Assembly: GCA_007376285.1 (NCBI GenBank) | Contig: VMFZ01000003.1 | Span: 1 to 44,289, forward strand | From: Parcubacteria group bacterium Gr01-1014_17 | Lineage (GTDB): Bacteria; Patescibacteriota; Minisyncoccia; Phycocordibacterales; UBA10002 | Reading direction: 5' to 3' | DNA: 44,289 bases | Shown here: piece by piece, positions 28,568-36,859 of the stretch | How the letters are laid out: every line of letters starts with the position of its first letter | How positions within the stretch are numbered: the stretch's first letter is position 1 | The notes under the pieces: generated by a model | Told to the model about the DNA's origin: nothing | What the model saw: only the letters and a program-made list of their open reading frames with translations | Databases searched by the model: none | Position numbers and translations under genes: made by a program

Positions 28568-29122
28568 ATGTCCGGGCATAATAAATGGAGTCAGATTCGG
28601 GAGAAAAAGGGGAAAACCGACGCGAAGAAAAGTCAGGTGTTTTCTAAGTTTGCAAAATTGATTGCGAATGAGGCGCGGGCAGCCCGTTCGACAAGCTCAG
28701 GGCGAGCGAGTGTCAACAGAGACGCACCAATGCTCCGCGCGGCGATAGAGCGCGCGCGGAAAGAAAATATGCCGAACGACAACATTGAGCGCGCGATTAA
28801 GAAAGCGACGGAGGCGGGCGCGAAAGCGTTGGAACAAGTAATGTATGAAGCATACGGGCCTGGCGGTGCGGCGCTTCTAATAGAAACACTTACCGAAAGC
28901 ACCAACAAAACGGCGCAGGAAATAAAGCACTTGCTTTCCGAAAACGGCGGCAACCTCGCCTCCCCAGGCGCGGCGGCGTGGGCGTTTGAAAAAACGCAGG
29001 AAGGTTGGAAGCCGACAACGAATGTTCCCCTTTCAGACGAAGACCTTGCGAAACTGGAAAAACTGGTTGAAAAATTGGAAGCGTACGAGGATGTTCAAGA
29101 AGTAATCACGAACGCGGAATAA
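28568..29122 (+). CDS. yebC: YebC/PmpR-family protein, shortened, with repeat insertion
   Basis: YebC-family proteins act as transcription regulators or as translation factors on difficult sequences. The 184-residue protein starts MSGHNKWSQIREKKGKTDAK and keeps LRAAIERARKENMPNDNIERAI and YGPGGAALLIETLT, the family core. It ends EKLVEKLEAYEDVQEVITNAE-like (DVQ.V..N end motif), but the ~55-residue domain normally between AWAFEK and this end is absent. The segment RSTSSGRASVN (about 42-52) is extra and is encoded by a repeat (28683-28702). It is followed by ruvC after 1 nt. Confidence 0.9.
   Translation: MSGHNKWSQIREKKGKTDAKKSQVFSKFAKLIANEARAARSTSSGRASVNRDAPMLRAAIERARKENMPNDNIERAIKKATEAGAKALEQVMYEAYGPGGAALLIETLTESTNKTAQEIKHLLSENGGNLASPGAAAWAFEKTQEGWKPTTNVPLSDEDLAKLEKLVEKLEAYEDVQEVITNAE
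28683..28702 (+). repeat. Short repeat (family C) inside yebC
   Basis: CCCGTTCGACAAGCTCAGGG, an imperfect GC-rich palindrome that I recognise as a frequent interspersed sequence in environmental genomes. It codes RSTSSGR in frame. Confidence 0.6.
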
Positions 29123-29123
29123 T

Positions 29124-29627
29124 ATGAAAGTTCTTGCTATTGATCCAGGATACGATCGACTTGGAATCGCTGTGGTAGAAAAACAAAAAGGAGTGGAGGT
29201 TGCGCTTTTTTCTGCGTGCGTAACAACCAACAAAAAACAAACGGCGGGCGAGCGGCTCGCGTATATCGGGGGTGAGATAAAAGAAGTGATTACAAAATGG
29301 AAGCCGGACACACTGGCGACTGAGACATTGTTTTTGTTTTCTAACCAAAAGACCGCATTTCGGGTCGCCGAAGCGCGCGGTGTGATTCTCTACGAAGCCG
29401 CGCGCGCCGAACTTTCCGTGTTTGAATACACACCCCTTCAGATAAAAATCGCCGTTACCGGTTACGGTAGGAGTGATAAGCACCAGATAACGGAAATGGT
29501 AAAAAAACTCGTGGTACTCTCGCCCAAAAAACGCCTAGACGATGAATATGACGCGCTCGCCATCGGTCTCACCTGTCTTGCGATGGAAAAGTTTTCCACA
29601 ACGAGCGTTCTTGCAAAGAAAATCTAA
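29124..29627 (+). CDS. ruvC: Holliday junction resolvase RuvC
   Basis: RuvC cuts four-way junctions symmetrically. The 167-residue protein has the four acidic residues of the RNase H-like site: VLAIDPGYDRLG (D6 region), TLATETLFLF (Glu), and DDEYDALAIG near the end with two Asp. It has the usual length. It starts 1 nt after yebC, so the two are co-translated; ruvA and ruvB are elsewhere in the window. Confidence 0.95.
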   Translation: MKVLAIDPGYDRLGIAVVEKQKGVEVALFSACVTTNKKQTAGERLAYIGGEIKEVITKWKPDTLATETLFLFSNQKTAFRVAEARGVILYEAARAELSVFEYTPLQIKIAVTGYGRSDKHQITEMVKKLVVLSPKKRLDDEYDALAIGLTCLAMEKFSTTSVLAKKI

Positions 29628-29679
29628 TTTGATACAACTATCTGCGTATCTTTTTACAAGATAATGCACTATATATAAA

Positions 29680-29772
29680 ATGGACGAAGAAACCATTGAC
29701 CCATCAGTCAGTGTAGAAGAGGAGGAGGAACTCACTACTGATTTTGTAAGCGGAAACGATGAAGAAGAATAG
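29680..29772 (+). CDS. Acidic micro-ORF (30 aa), uncertain
   Basis: ATG to TAG gives 30 residues, 14 of them Asp or Glu (VEEEEE, NDEEE). AT-rich sequence with TATATA lies just upstream. It ends 9 nt before the stem of repeat F2. The composition is non-random, but nothing else shows translation. Confidence 0.35.
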   Translation: MDEETIDPSVSVEEEEELTTDFVSGNDEEE

Positions 29773-29781
29773 GAACACTTC

Positions 29782-29853
29782 GCGGAAAGCGAAATTTTGT
29801 CCCCTTTACCCTCTCTACGGGGGTCCTACGGGATACAAAATTTCGCTTTCCGC
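29782..29853. repeat. Long hairpin repeat, family F copy 2
   Basis: Arms 29782-29800 and 29835-29853 are perfect 19-bp complements. The 34-nt loop matches the loop of the 14577-14645 element with a few substitutions and one indel, while the stem sequence is different. It lies just after the tyrS stop. Confidence 0.87.
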
Positions 29854-29859
29854 TTTGTG

Positions 29860-31071
29860 TTATACCTTGATGCGTACAAACCGATGCTTGCCAATGCGGT
29901 ACTCTCCGCTTGTTTGTTTCTTCAGAAACTCCTCCCCCATTTTTTCTCCGCTTGCGATGTGTGTGACTGCGCCTTCGGCAATAAGGCGGCGAAGTTCTGT
30001 TTTTGATTCTATAATCTTTTTTTCAATCAGCGTATTGGCGAGTGTTTTACCTTCAAGCGCAACTGCTACAAACTCGCTCGGTTTCCCATCGCGGAAAGCT
30101 TGATTAAATTCTTTTTCTGCATCCTCTGCATCATTTTTACTATGAAAAAGCGAAACGACTTCTTTTGCAAGTCGCGCCTTAATGTCGCGTGGATTTGTTC
30201 CATTCTTTATTTTTTGCTTAAATTCTTCTATTTCTGATAATGGAACTTCTGTGCAATCAATGAACAGTTGGGTAATCGCTGCGTCTGGGAGCGCCATTAC
30301 TCCGCCAAACATTTCGCTTGGTTTTGCTGAAAGTGCGACATAATCTCCCTCGCTTTTATTCATTAGTTTTTTTCCTGTTTTTGGGTTTATAAGGAGCGTG
30401 GTAGTAATAACAAACTTTTCTTTATTTTTGTATTTCTTAAGCAAGATTCTTCCGGTTAACATGTTGAATAACTGGTCATTTCCGCCCATTTCAGCGTCCA
30501 CATCAAGCGCTACACTGTCATATCCCTGCATGAGAGGATAGAAAAATTCATGTAGATAAATCGGTTTTTCATCTTTCCAGCGTTTTTCAAACATATCTCT
30601 CTCAAGCATTTGTTGGACAGTGAATGCAGAGGCGAGGTCAACAATTTCAGAAAAACCAAGTGCGCTCAACCACTTGCTGTTTAGTTCTATGCGAACGGAA
30701 TTTTCTGGGTCGTTTAAATTAAGGGCTCTTCCGACTTGTTCTTTCCATGTCTTTATATTTTCGGTTATTTCTTTTTCTGTCAGCACCTTACGCACCGATT
30801 CTTTCTCTGTTGGGTCGCCAATGCGCGCTGTGAAATCGCCAAAAAGTACGATAATCTCGTGTCCAAGTTTTCTCAACCGCTCAAGCAAAAGAAAATTTGT
30901 TGCATGGCCGATATGCAAATTCGGACCTGTTGGGTCGCAACCAATATAAAACCTTAGTCGTTTCCCGCTTGATAGCGCCTGTATCAATTCTTCGCGCGAA
31001 GGAAGAATTGCGGCAATGCTTCTTTCAAGAGCGCGCTCAATCGCAATGCGGTCTGTAATTGGTCTTTTCAT
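29860..31071 (-). CDS. tyrS: Tyrosyl-tRNA synthetase
   Basis: TyrRS charges tRNA-Tyr. The 403-residue class I enzyme has the HIGH motif (GPNLHIGHATNFL), FYPLMQGYDSVALDVDAEMGGNDQLFN (tyrosine and tRNA site) and a KMSKS variant reading KLMNKS. A C-terminal S4-like domain (KTLANTLIEKKII; SKTELRRLIAEGAV) completes it. The Asp and Gln of the pocket are kept. The start ATG lies 6 nt from TGG-TAAGAT (31078-31083), an extended -10 box, which implies a leaderless mRNA. Confidence 0.95.
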   Translation of the reverse strand: MKRPITDRIAIERALERSIAAILPSREELIQALSSGKRLRFYIGCDPTGPNLHIGHATNFLLLERLRKLGHEIIVLFGDFTARIGDPTEKESVRKVLTEKEITENIKTWKEQVGRALNLNDPENSVRIELNSKWLSALGFSEIVDLASAFTVQQMLERDMFEKRWKDEKPIYLHEFFYPLMQGYDSVALDVDAEMGGNDQLFNMLTGRILLKKYKNKEKFVITTTLLINPKTGKKLMNKSEGDYVALSAKPSEMFGGVMALPDAAITQLFIDCTEVPLSEIEEFKQKIKNGTNPRDIKARLAKEVVSLFHSKNDAEDAEKEFNQAFRDGKPSEFVAVALEGKTLANTLIEKKIIESKTELRRLIAEGAVTHIASGEKMGEEFLKKQTSGEYRIGKHRFVRIKV

Positions 31072-31135
31072 ACGGCTATCTTACCACAAAAGACCTGCCC
31101 GACATTCAGGCGGGTGTGTGTTAGTATGTTTTACC

Positions 31136-33649
31136 ATGCGGAATAAAAAGAAAAACTTTGTGCGGCGCACGCTGGTGTTTCTCCTATCTCTCGGACTTAT
31201 TGCGGCGGGAAGTATTGCCATCTGGATTTCCACATTTCGCATTCCAGACCTTAAGGCGCTTGGCGAGCGGCGCGTCAGCGAATCCACCAAAATCTACGAC
31301 CGCACCGGCACCGTCCTTCTATACGACCTCCACCGAGGCGTGAAGCGAAGCGTAGTCCCTTTTGATGATGTATCGCCCTATGTCAAAAATGCGGCGGTGG
31401 CGCTGGAAGACGCCCGTTTTTTTGAACACAATGGTATTGAGCCGAAAGCAATTCTCCGCGCCATACTCGCAAACCTCGGAAGCAGGAGCTACGGCCAAGG
31501 CGGCTCCACCATTACCCAGCAGGTAGTGAAAAACTCTCTCTTGACTGGAGAGAAGAAAATATCGCGCAAACTCAAAGAATTGGTGCTCGCGCTAAAACTT
31601 GAAAAAGTTCTTACAAAAAACGAAATACTCGCGCTCTATCTTAACGAAGCACCATACGGCGGCAATATTTACGGCATTGAAGAGGCAAGCCAGTCGTATT
31701 TTAATAAATCATCCAGCGACCTGACGCTTGCGGAAGCGGTATACCTTGCCGCGCTTCCAAACGCTCCAACCTACTTTTCCCCATACGGCACCAACCGAGC
31801 GCGGCTTGAAGAACGGAAAAATCTAGCGCTCACTAGGATGCGCGAAGCGGGTTTTATCACAGAAACGGAATACGAGGACGCGCACAAAGCCGAGACTACA
31901 TTCCAACCTATTGACCCATACGGCATCAGAGCGCCGCATTTTACGCTCTTCGTGCGGGACCAACTCATTAAAGAATACGGCGAAGATGTTGCGGAAAGCG
32001 GGCTTCGTGTGATTACAACACTTGATTACCGGCTCCAAGAAATTGCGGAACGGATTGTGAAAAAACGCGCGATAGAAAACCAGGAAAAATTTAACGCAGA
32101 AAATGCGGCGCTTGTCGCAATTGACCCTAAAACCGGAGAAATTCTCGCTATGGTCGGCTCTCGGGATTATTTTGACCCAGCAATCGACGGCAATTTCAAT
32201 GTGGCGCTTGCAGGCAGGCAGCCGGGTTCTGCATTCAAGCCATTCGCATACGCAGAGGCATTTATAAAGGGATTTACGCCAGACACTGCGCTATTTGACC
32301 TTCCGACACAGTTCAGCGCGCTCTGCGACGCAGAAGGAAAGCCGCTTACTGAAGAAGACGAACCAGAAAAGGTGTGCTACGCGCCGCAGAATTACGATGA
32401 AAAGTTCCGAGGGCCAATTACCATGCGCGAGGCGCTCGCGCAATCCATTAATGTGCCCTCTGTAAAAACACTTTATCTCGCAGGACAGCAAGACACTTTC
32501 AACCTCGCATCGCTTATGGGTATATCAACACTCACCAACTCAAACCAGTATGGGCTTACCCTTGTGCTCGGCGGCGGCGAAGTTCAACTGCTTGAAATGG
32601 TGGGTGCATACGCGGTTTTCGCCAACAACGGAGAGAAAAACGAGGTGCATTCCATCAAACAGATTTTTAATGCAAAAAAAGAACTTATAAAAGAGCCGCG
32701 TCAAAACACGGAACGGGTGCTACCTGAAGCCGTAGCGCGGCAGATTTCAGATGTATTAAGCGACGACAAAGCCCGCGCGCCATCGTTCGGCACCCGTTCA
32801 TACCTCTATGTCCCAGGCTTCTCTGTTGCCGCAAAAACAGGCACGACCAACGACTACAAAGACGCGTGGATTATCGGATACTCTCCGACACTCGCCGCAG
32901 GCGCCTGGGCTGGCAACAACGATGCAACTCCTATGGAGAAAAAAGTGGCTGGCTTTATTATCGCCCCGCTCTGGAATGAGTTTATGCGCGAAGCGCTTCC
33001 TCTTATGCCGCGCGAAGCGCTTCCTCCTCCGCCAGAGGAAAGTAAAGACGGCATCGCGCCAGTGCTTAATGGTATGTGGCAAGGCGGGCGCGCATTTATG
33101 GTTGACCGTATGTCTGGCAAGCGTGCGACTGCCTATACGCCGGCTGAAACGCGCGAGGAGCGAGTGGTGCGTGAGATTCACTCAATACTTTACTGGCTGG
33201 ACAAAAACAACCCGCGCAACGGAATCAAACCTGCGAATCCAGAAGCCGACCAGCAGTTTGTGCTCTGGGAAACTGCTGTGAGAAAATGGGTGGAAGAGCA
33301 AAAACTTACTGACGAAACTGATTCTGTGATTCCAATTGAAGACGACCCAATTCATAAACCAGAGTTCGCGCCAGCCATCTCAATCACTTCTCCAAAAACC
33401 GGAGTGGTAGTTGGGAAAAGCGAGCGCGTCGTTATTTCTGTTTCGACAGTACAGAAAAAATATGCACTGCTAAAAGCGGAACTCTATGTGAACGGCGTGT
33501 TTGTTGATTCAACATTCGCCTCCCCCTTTTCATTCTCTTTCATTCCTAAAGACCTGAGCGGAATTACGGACACCAACGAACTTAAGGTGGTCGTATATGA
33601 CACTGTTCTAAACCGCGGGGAAGCGAGTATAGCACTGGCAGTAGAGTAA
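31136..33649 (+). CDS. Class A penicillin-binding protein (PBP1A-like)
   Basis: This bifunctional enzyme polymerises glycan chains and crosslinks peptides outside the membrane. The 837-residue protein has one membrane helix (TLVFLLSLGLIAAGSIAIWI) and a GT51 domain (EDARFFEHNGIE; GQGGSTITQQVVKN; KLKELVLALKLE). The transpeptidase has PGSAFKPFAY (SxxK), QSINVPS (SxN) and AAKTGTTND (KTG). A C-terminal Ig-like domain follows the Pro-rich stretch (REALPLMPREALPPPP, a small tandem duplication). I start at ATG 31136 (MRNKKKN); earlier in-frame codons lie in tyrS on the other strand. Confidence 0.93.
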   Translation: MRNKKKNFVRRTLVFLLSLGLIAAGSIAIWISTFRIPDLKALGERRVSESTKIYDRTGTVLLYDLHRGVKRSVVPFDDVSPYVKNAAVALEDARFFEHNGIEPKAILRAILANLGSRSYGQGGSTITQQVVKNSLLTGEKKISRKLKELVLALKLEKVLTKNEILALYLNEAPYGGNIYGIEEASQSYFNKSSSDLTLAEAVYLAALPNAPTYFSPYGTNRARLEERKNLALTRMREAGFITETEYEDAHKAETTFQPIDPYGIRAPHFTLFVRDQLIKEYGEDVAESGLRVITTLDYRLQEIAERIVKKRAIENQEKFNAENAALVAIDPKTGEILAMVGSRDYFDPAIDGNFNVALAGRQPGSAFKPFAYAEAFIKGFTPDTALFDLPTQFSALCDAEGKPLTEEDEPEKVCYAPQNYDEKFRGPITMREALAQSINVPSVKTLYLAGQQDTFNLASLMGISTLTNSNQYGLTLVLGGGEVQLLEMVGAYAVFANNGEKNEVHSIKQIFNAKKELIKEPRQNTERVLPEAVARQISDVLSDDKARAPSFGTRSYLYVPGFSVAAKTGTTNDYKDAWIIGYSPTLAAGAWAGNNDATPMEKKVAGFIIAPLWNEFMREALPLMPREALPPPPEESKDGIAPVLNGMWQGGRAFMVDRMSGKRATAYTPAETREERVVREIHSILYWLDKNNPRNGIKPANPEADQQFVLWETAVRKWVEEQKLTDETDSVIPIEDDPIHKPEFAPAISITSPKTGVVVGKSERVVISVSTVQKKYALLKAELYVNGVFVDSTFASPFSFSFIPKDLSGITDTNELKVVVYDTVLNRGEASIALAVE

Positions 33650-34747
33650 TTATCTATTCATAGGCATCACGATATAGCGAAAGTTGGAATTTCCGGCGCC
33701 GGTTACAACAAGTGGCTTTCCGGCACCTGAAAATAAAAGCGATGCGCTTGATTCTGTAATCGCGCTCATACAATCTATAAGATAGCGTGCGTTAAAACTC
33801 ATCTCAAACGATTCCCCAGAGACCGCCGCTTGAAGTTTACTAGTCCCCTCTCCAACATCAGCGTTTTTTACATACAAAGAAATCTCATTGCCGCCACTTG
33901 GAACATTAACAAAAATCTGGTTTGATTTTTCAGAAAGTCCTGATATAAGCTGGAGTGCCTTGAGAAAATCGTCTTTAAGAAGCGTTACGGTAGTTGAGAA
34001 TTCTTTAGGGATTATTTGTTTGTAGTCAGGAAATGTCCCGTCAACCACCCGTGATGTAAAAAGCATGCCGTTTCCATTTACAGCAAACTGTCCCTTTTCA
34101 CTAACAATAGAGAATACTTCCTGCTCCATTTCAGAAGCGATTCGGAGGAGTTCTGTTGCATTTTTTGCAGGAACAAGTGTTGGCTGTATGGAAATATTTT
34201 TTTGCAATACAATATGCTTTTCTGCTAGGCGGAACGAATCTGTCGCGACAAATACTATTTCATTACCTTCAGAAAATATGTAAACACTTGAAAGTTCTGG
34301 CCTAATTGAAGATATTGATGCGCTGTATAAGACAGATTTTAAACCAGAAACCAATTGAGACACCTGAATTGTGTTTGTTGTTTCTTTTTGGTGAGAAAAT
34401 TTCGGAAAATCATCATGAGGAAAAACTTTGAATGTTGCGCTTGAATTTCCAGCTCTCACTGACATTCCACCTTGTGTTGCGCTAAAAGATATATTCTGCG
34501 AAGACACACCAGATAAAAATGCGGTAAATGTTAAACCAGAAACTGCAACAACACCATCTTTTTCAATTCTAGCAGGAACTGTTGCTTCATATGCGACATC
34601 AATATTTGTTGCGCGCACAACTACTACACCTTTTTTCGCTTCAATAAGAACACAAGACAAAACTGGTAATGATGGATTCTTACTTGTCATACGGCTTGCA
34701 TGGCGCATTGCCTGTTCAAGTTTGTCCTTAAAGCATTCTCCTTTCAT
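33650..34747 (-). CDS. dnaN: DNA polymerase III beta sliding clamp
   Basis: DnaN dimerises around DNA and tethers the polymerase. The 365-residue protein has three repeats of the clamp fold, with LPVLSCVLIEAKKGVVVVRATN in the first, DSFRLAEKH in the second and the C-terminal YIVMPMNR that ends nearly all clamps. It converges tail to tail on the class A PBP gene (stop codons adjacent). It follows dnaA on the same strand across the probable origin. A TACTAT box lies 6 nt from its ATG. Confidence 0.95.
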   Translation of the reverse strand: MKGECFKDKLEQAMRHASRMTSKNPSLPVLSCVLIEAKKGVVVVRATNIDVAYEATVPARIEKDGVVAVSGLTFTAFLSGVSSQNISFSATQGGMSVRAGNSSATFKVFPHDDFPKFSHQKETTNTIQVSQLVSGLKSVLYSASISSIRPELSSVYIFSEGNEIVFVATDSFRLAEKHIVLQKNISIQPTLVPAKNATELLRIASEMEQEVFSIVSEKGQFAVNGNGMLFTSRVVDGTFPDYKQIIPKEFSTTVTLLKDDFLKALQLISGLSEKSNQIFVNVPSGGNEISLYVKNADVGEGTSKLQAAVSGESFEMSFNARYLIDCMSAITESSASLLFSGAGKPLVVTGAGNSNFRYIVMPMNR

Positions 34748-34925
34748 TTATTTATAGTAAGAATACTAATAAGATAGATACCATGTGAATACTGTGGAAA
34801 AAATAAATTTATCACTATAATTATTATGTATTTTATCATTTTTTGTTGTGAATAAATGTAGAAAAACTTTATAATAAAACCCAGTTATTTTTTACTTGTT
34901 TTGTTTTTAACAACTTATCAACTCC
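34748..34925. other. Probable replication origin between dnaA and dnaN
   Basis: The 178-nt gap is very AT-rich. DnaA-box-like 9-mers are TGTGAATAC and TGTGGAAAA side by side (34784-34801), TGTGAATAA (34847-34855, one mismatch to TGTGGATAA) and TTATCAACT (34915-34923, one mismatch to TTATCAACA). Gene order rpmH-rnpA-yidC on one side and dnaA-dnaN on the other is the classic origin neighbourhood. Confidence 0.6.
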
Positions 34926-36281
34926 CTACAACATCGCCCTGAGTTGTTTTATCTCTTGCTCAAGTGTGCTGTTGTGTTTTAATTCATTTTTTATTTTTTC
35001 ATATGAGTGAATAACTGTTGTGTGGTCTCTTCCTCCAAGTTTCTGCCCTATAAGCGGATATGAAATGCTACAGTCCTCTCGGAGAAGAAACATAGCAATC
35101 TGTCTAGGCCTCACCACCTCCTTTCTCCTTGTTTTTTCGTAAATACTGCTTTCTTCTATCTGATAAAAATTTGAGATAACCCGCAACACATCTTTTATTG
35201 AAATCATCTTCTTTGGTTTTTCATTAGCTTTTACAATACTTTTTACTTCAGAGAGGTTTAACTCCCTCCCCTTTAACTGCGAACTGCATATAATCGCATT
35301 GAGCAACCCCTCTAGTTCCCTGATATTTCCTTCTATAATTCCAGCAAGATACTGCGCTGTCTCCATTGAAATAGGAAATCCAGAGTGCTTTGCTTTTGAT
35401 TGTAAAATGGCGATTCGCGACTCAAAGTCCGGCGCGGGAAGGTCTACCACCATTCCGGAAGCGAAGCGCGACTTCAGGCGATCTTGAATATCTGAGATAA
35501 AGTTTGGGTGCACATCGGCGGAGAAAATAATCTGCTTATTGCTTTCATATAGTGTGTTGAATAGGTGAAATAATTCTTCCTGTGTTTTCCATTTTCCAGA
35601 CAAAAATTGTATGTCGTCCATAATAAAAAGGTCATAGATGCGGTATTTCTCTTTAAATTGATTGATTCGATTTGCTTGCATCGCGACCACAAACTCAATC
35701 TGAAACTTTTCAGAAGTGATGTAAAACGCTTTTTTTAACGGCTCTGTTTTGTAGAGAAAATTTCCCACTGCTTGGACGAGATGGGTCTTTCCGTGCCCGG
35801 TGTTTCCGTAGAAAAAAAGAGGATTGTATACAGCAGGCTTTTTGATAATCGCCTGCGCTGCGGCGTGCGCTAGCTCATTGAAAGGGCCAACGACGAACGA
35901 ATCAAAGGTATACCGCGGGTTAAGATTGTTTTCTTTGTTAGTGTAGTGTTCTTTGAGGGGCAGTTCCGTATTGCCGGAATCATGTGTCCATTCGGCTATG
36001 CGTGCCGGAGCCCTCTTTTGCTCGTCTTTTGTGATTACATACTCAATAGAACGAATCTGCTCTGAGAGATTGCGCAGGGCGTGCAAGGCCATCTTGTGGT
36101 ATTTGTCGGATATCCAATCGCGCACAAATGCGTTCGGCACCGCAAGGTAGGCAACCCCGTCTTCTAGGCGGGAAACATTTGTATCTTTAAACCATGTTTG
36201 GAAATTTGCTTTGGAAATTGATGTCCCTATTTCCACTAAAGCACTTTCCCATAATTGTTTCGGGCTGGTAGTATTTTCCAT
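34926..36281 (-). CDS. dnaA: Chromosomal replication initiator DnaA
   Basis: DnaA binds 9-mer boxes and melts the origin. The 451-residue protein has domain I ([22 protein letters not shown]), a short linker, the AAA+ domain with [13 protein letters not shown] (Walker A, about residue 160), [15 protein letters not shown] (Walker B) and RLKSRFASG (sensor/Arg region). The C-terminal helix-turn-helix has [15 protein letters not shown] (about 417). All domains are intact. A TATACT box lies 10 nt upstream of the ATG. Confidence 0.97.
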   Translation of the reverse strand: MENTTSPKQLWESALVEIGTSISKANFQTWFKDTNVSRLEDGVAYLAVPNAFVRDWISDKYHKMALHALRNLSEQIRSIEYVITKDEQKRAPARIAEWTHDSGNTELPLKEHYTNKENNLNPRYTFDSFVVGPFNELAHAAAQAIIKKPAVYNPLFFYGNTGHGKTHLVQAVGNFLYKTEPLKKAFYITSEKFQIEFVVAMQANRINQFKEKYRIYDLFIMDDIQFLSGKWKTQEELFHLFNTLYESNKQIIFSADVHPNFISDIQDRLKSRFASGMVVDLPAPDFESRIAILQSKAKHSGFPISMETAQYLAGIIEGNIRELEGLLNAIICSSQLKGRELNLSEVKSIVKANEKPKKMISIKDVLRVISNFYQIEESSIYEKTRRKEVVRPRQIAMFLLREDCSISYPLIGQKLGGRDHTTVIHSYEKIKNELKHNSTLEQEIKQLRAML

Positions 36282-36362
36282 GCGTTACGAAAGTATATCG
36301 CGCCAGAAACAATGTGGAAGTTGCGTAAAGATACCCACTATGTTAATAATATGTTTACAGTG

Positions 36363-36372
36363 TGTTGATAAT
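36363..36372 (+). promoter_or_regulatory. DnaA box overlapping the rpmH -10 box
   Basis: TGTTGATAA (36363-36371) is a perfect match to the TTATCAACA form of the DnaA box. It overlaps GATAAT (36367-36372), which lies 6 nt before the rpmH ATG, so DnaA could control rpmH-rnpA. Confidence 0.5.
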
Positions 36373-36378
36373 AAATCT

Positions 36379-36513
36379 ATGAGTTTTACATATCGTCCAA
36401 AAAAGAAAAAGCGCGCTCGCACGCACGGGTTTTTGAGGCGTATGAGTAGTACTTCAGGTAGAAGCGCTCTGTCTCGCCGCCGGAGCAAAGGGCGGAAGCG
36501 TATCTCCGTCTGA
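36379..36513 (+). CDS. rpmH: 50S ribosomal protein L34
   Basis: The 44-residue product [20 protein letters not shown]... followed by [15 protein letters not shown] is L34 in length and pattern (the usual form is KRTYQPS...RRKHGFRARM...GR.VL..RR.KGRK.L). The N-terminal motif is slightly divergent ([17 protein letters not shown]). It is divergent from dnaA and followed by rnpA after 1 nt. The mRNA may be leaderless (GATAAT, 6 nt, ATG). Confidence 0.93.
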   Translation: MSFTYRPKKKKRARTHGFLRRMSSTSGRSALSRRRSKGRKRISV

Positions 36514-36514
36514 C

Positions 36515-36841
36515 ATGTTTAAGAAGAATAATCGCATTACTACTGCGGAATTCAAACAACTCGGAAGGCCGCTTCGTGTTTTTCATACTGTATTTTTCAG
36601 CGTTCGGGTCCACAAAATCGTGGGCGAAGGAAAGAAGTTCGCTGTCGTGGTTTCAAAAAAAGTTGTGCCGACTGCAGTTGGGCGCAATCTCATAAAGCGG
36701 CGCTTGTATGCGCTTTTGCAAGAATATATCGTAAGCGTTCCTCCAAGCACCGCGATGGTGGTGTTTGTAAAAAAAGAGGCCGCGAAAGCGTCATTTCAGG
36801 AGTTGAAAGATTCTTTTTCTATAATGTACGGCGGGCGTTAA
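36515..36841 (+). CDS. rnpA: Ribonuclease P protein component
   Basis: RnpA helps the RNase P RNA bind pre-tRNA leaders. The 108-residue protein has the central VVVSKKVVPTAVGRNLIKRRLYALL, containing the RNR motif, and a central strand FFSVRVH, at normal length. It lies between rpmH and yidC in the conserved order. The RNase P RNA gene is not in the window. Confidence 0.93.
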   Translation: MFKKNNRITTAEFKQLGRPLRVFHTVFFSVRVHKIVGEGKKFAVVVSKKVVPTAVGRNLIKRRLYALLQEYIVSVPPSTAMVVFVKKEAAKASFQELKDSFSIMYGGR

Positions 36842-36859
36842 TTTTGTTACTATACCACT

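Noticed and set aside
28568-29122. YebC as a frameshifted pseudogene
   Set aside because: The C-terminal end motif is present and in frame, so the missing middle domain is a clean deletion and not decay.
36211-36513. A 100-residue version of L34
   Set aside because: The longer frame covers the dnaA 5' end on the other strand and the intergenic promoter; only the last 44 codons are L34.
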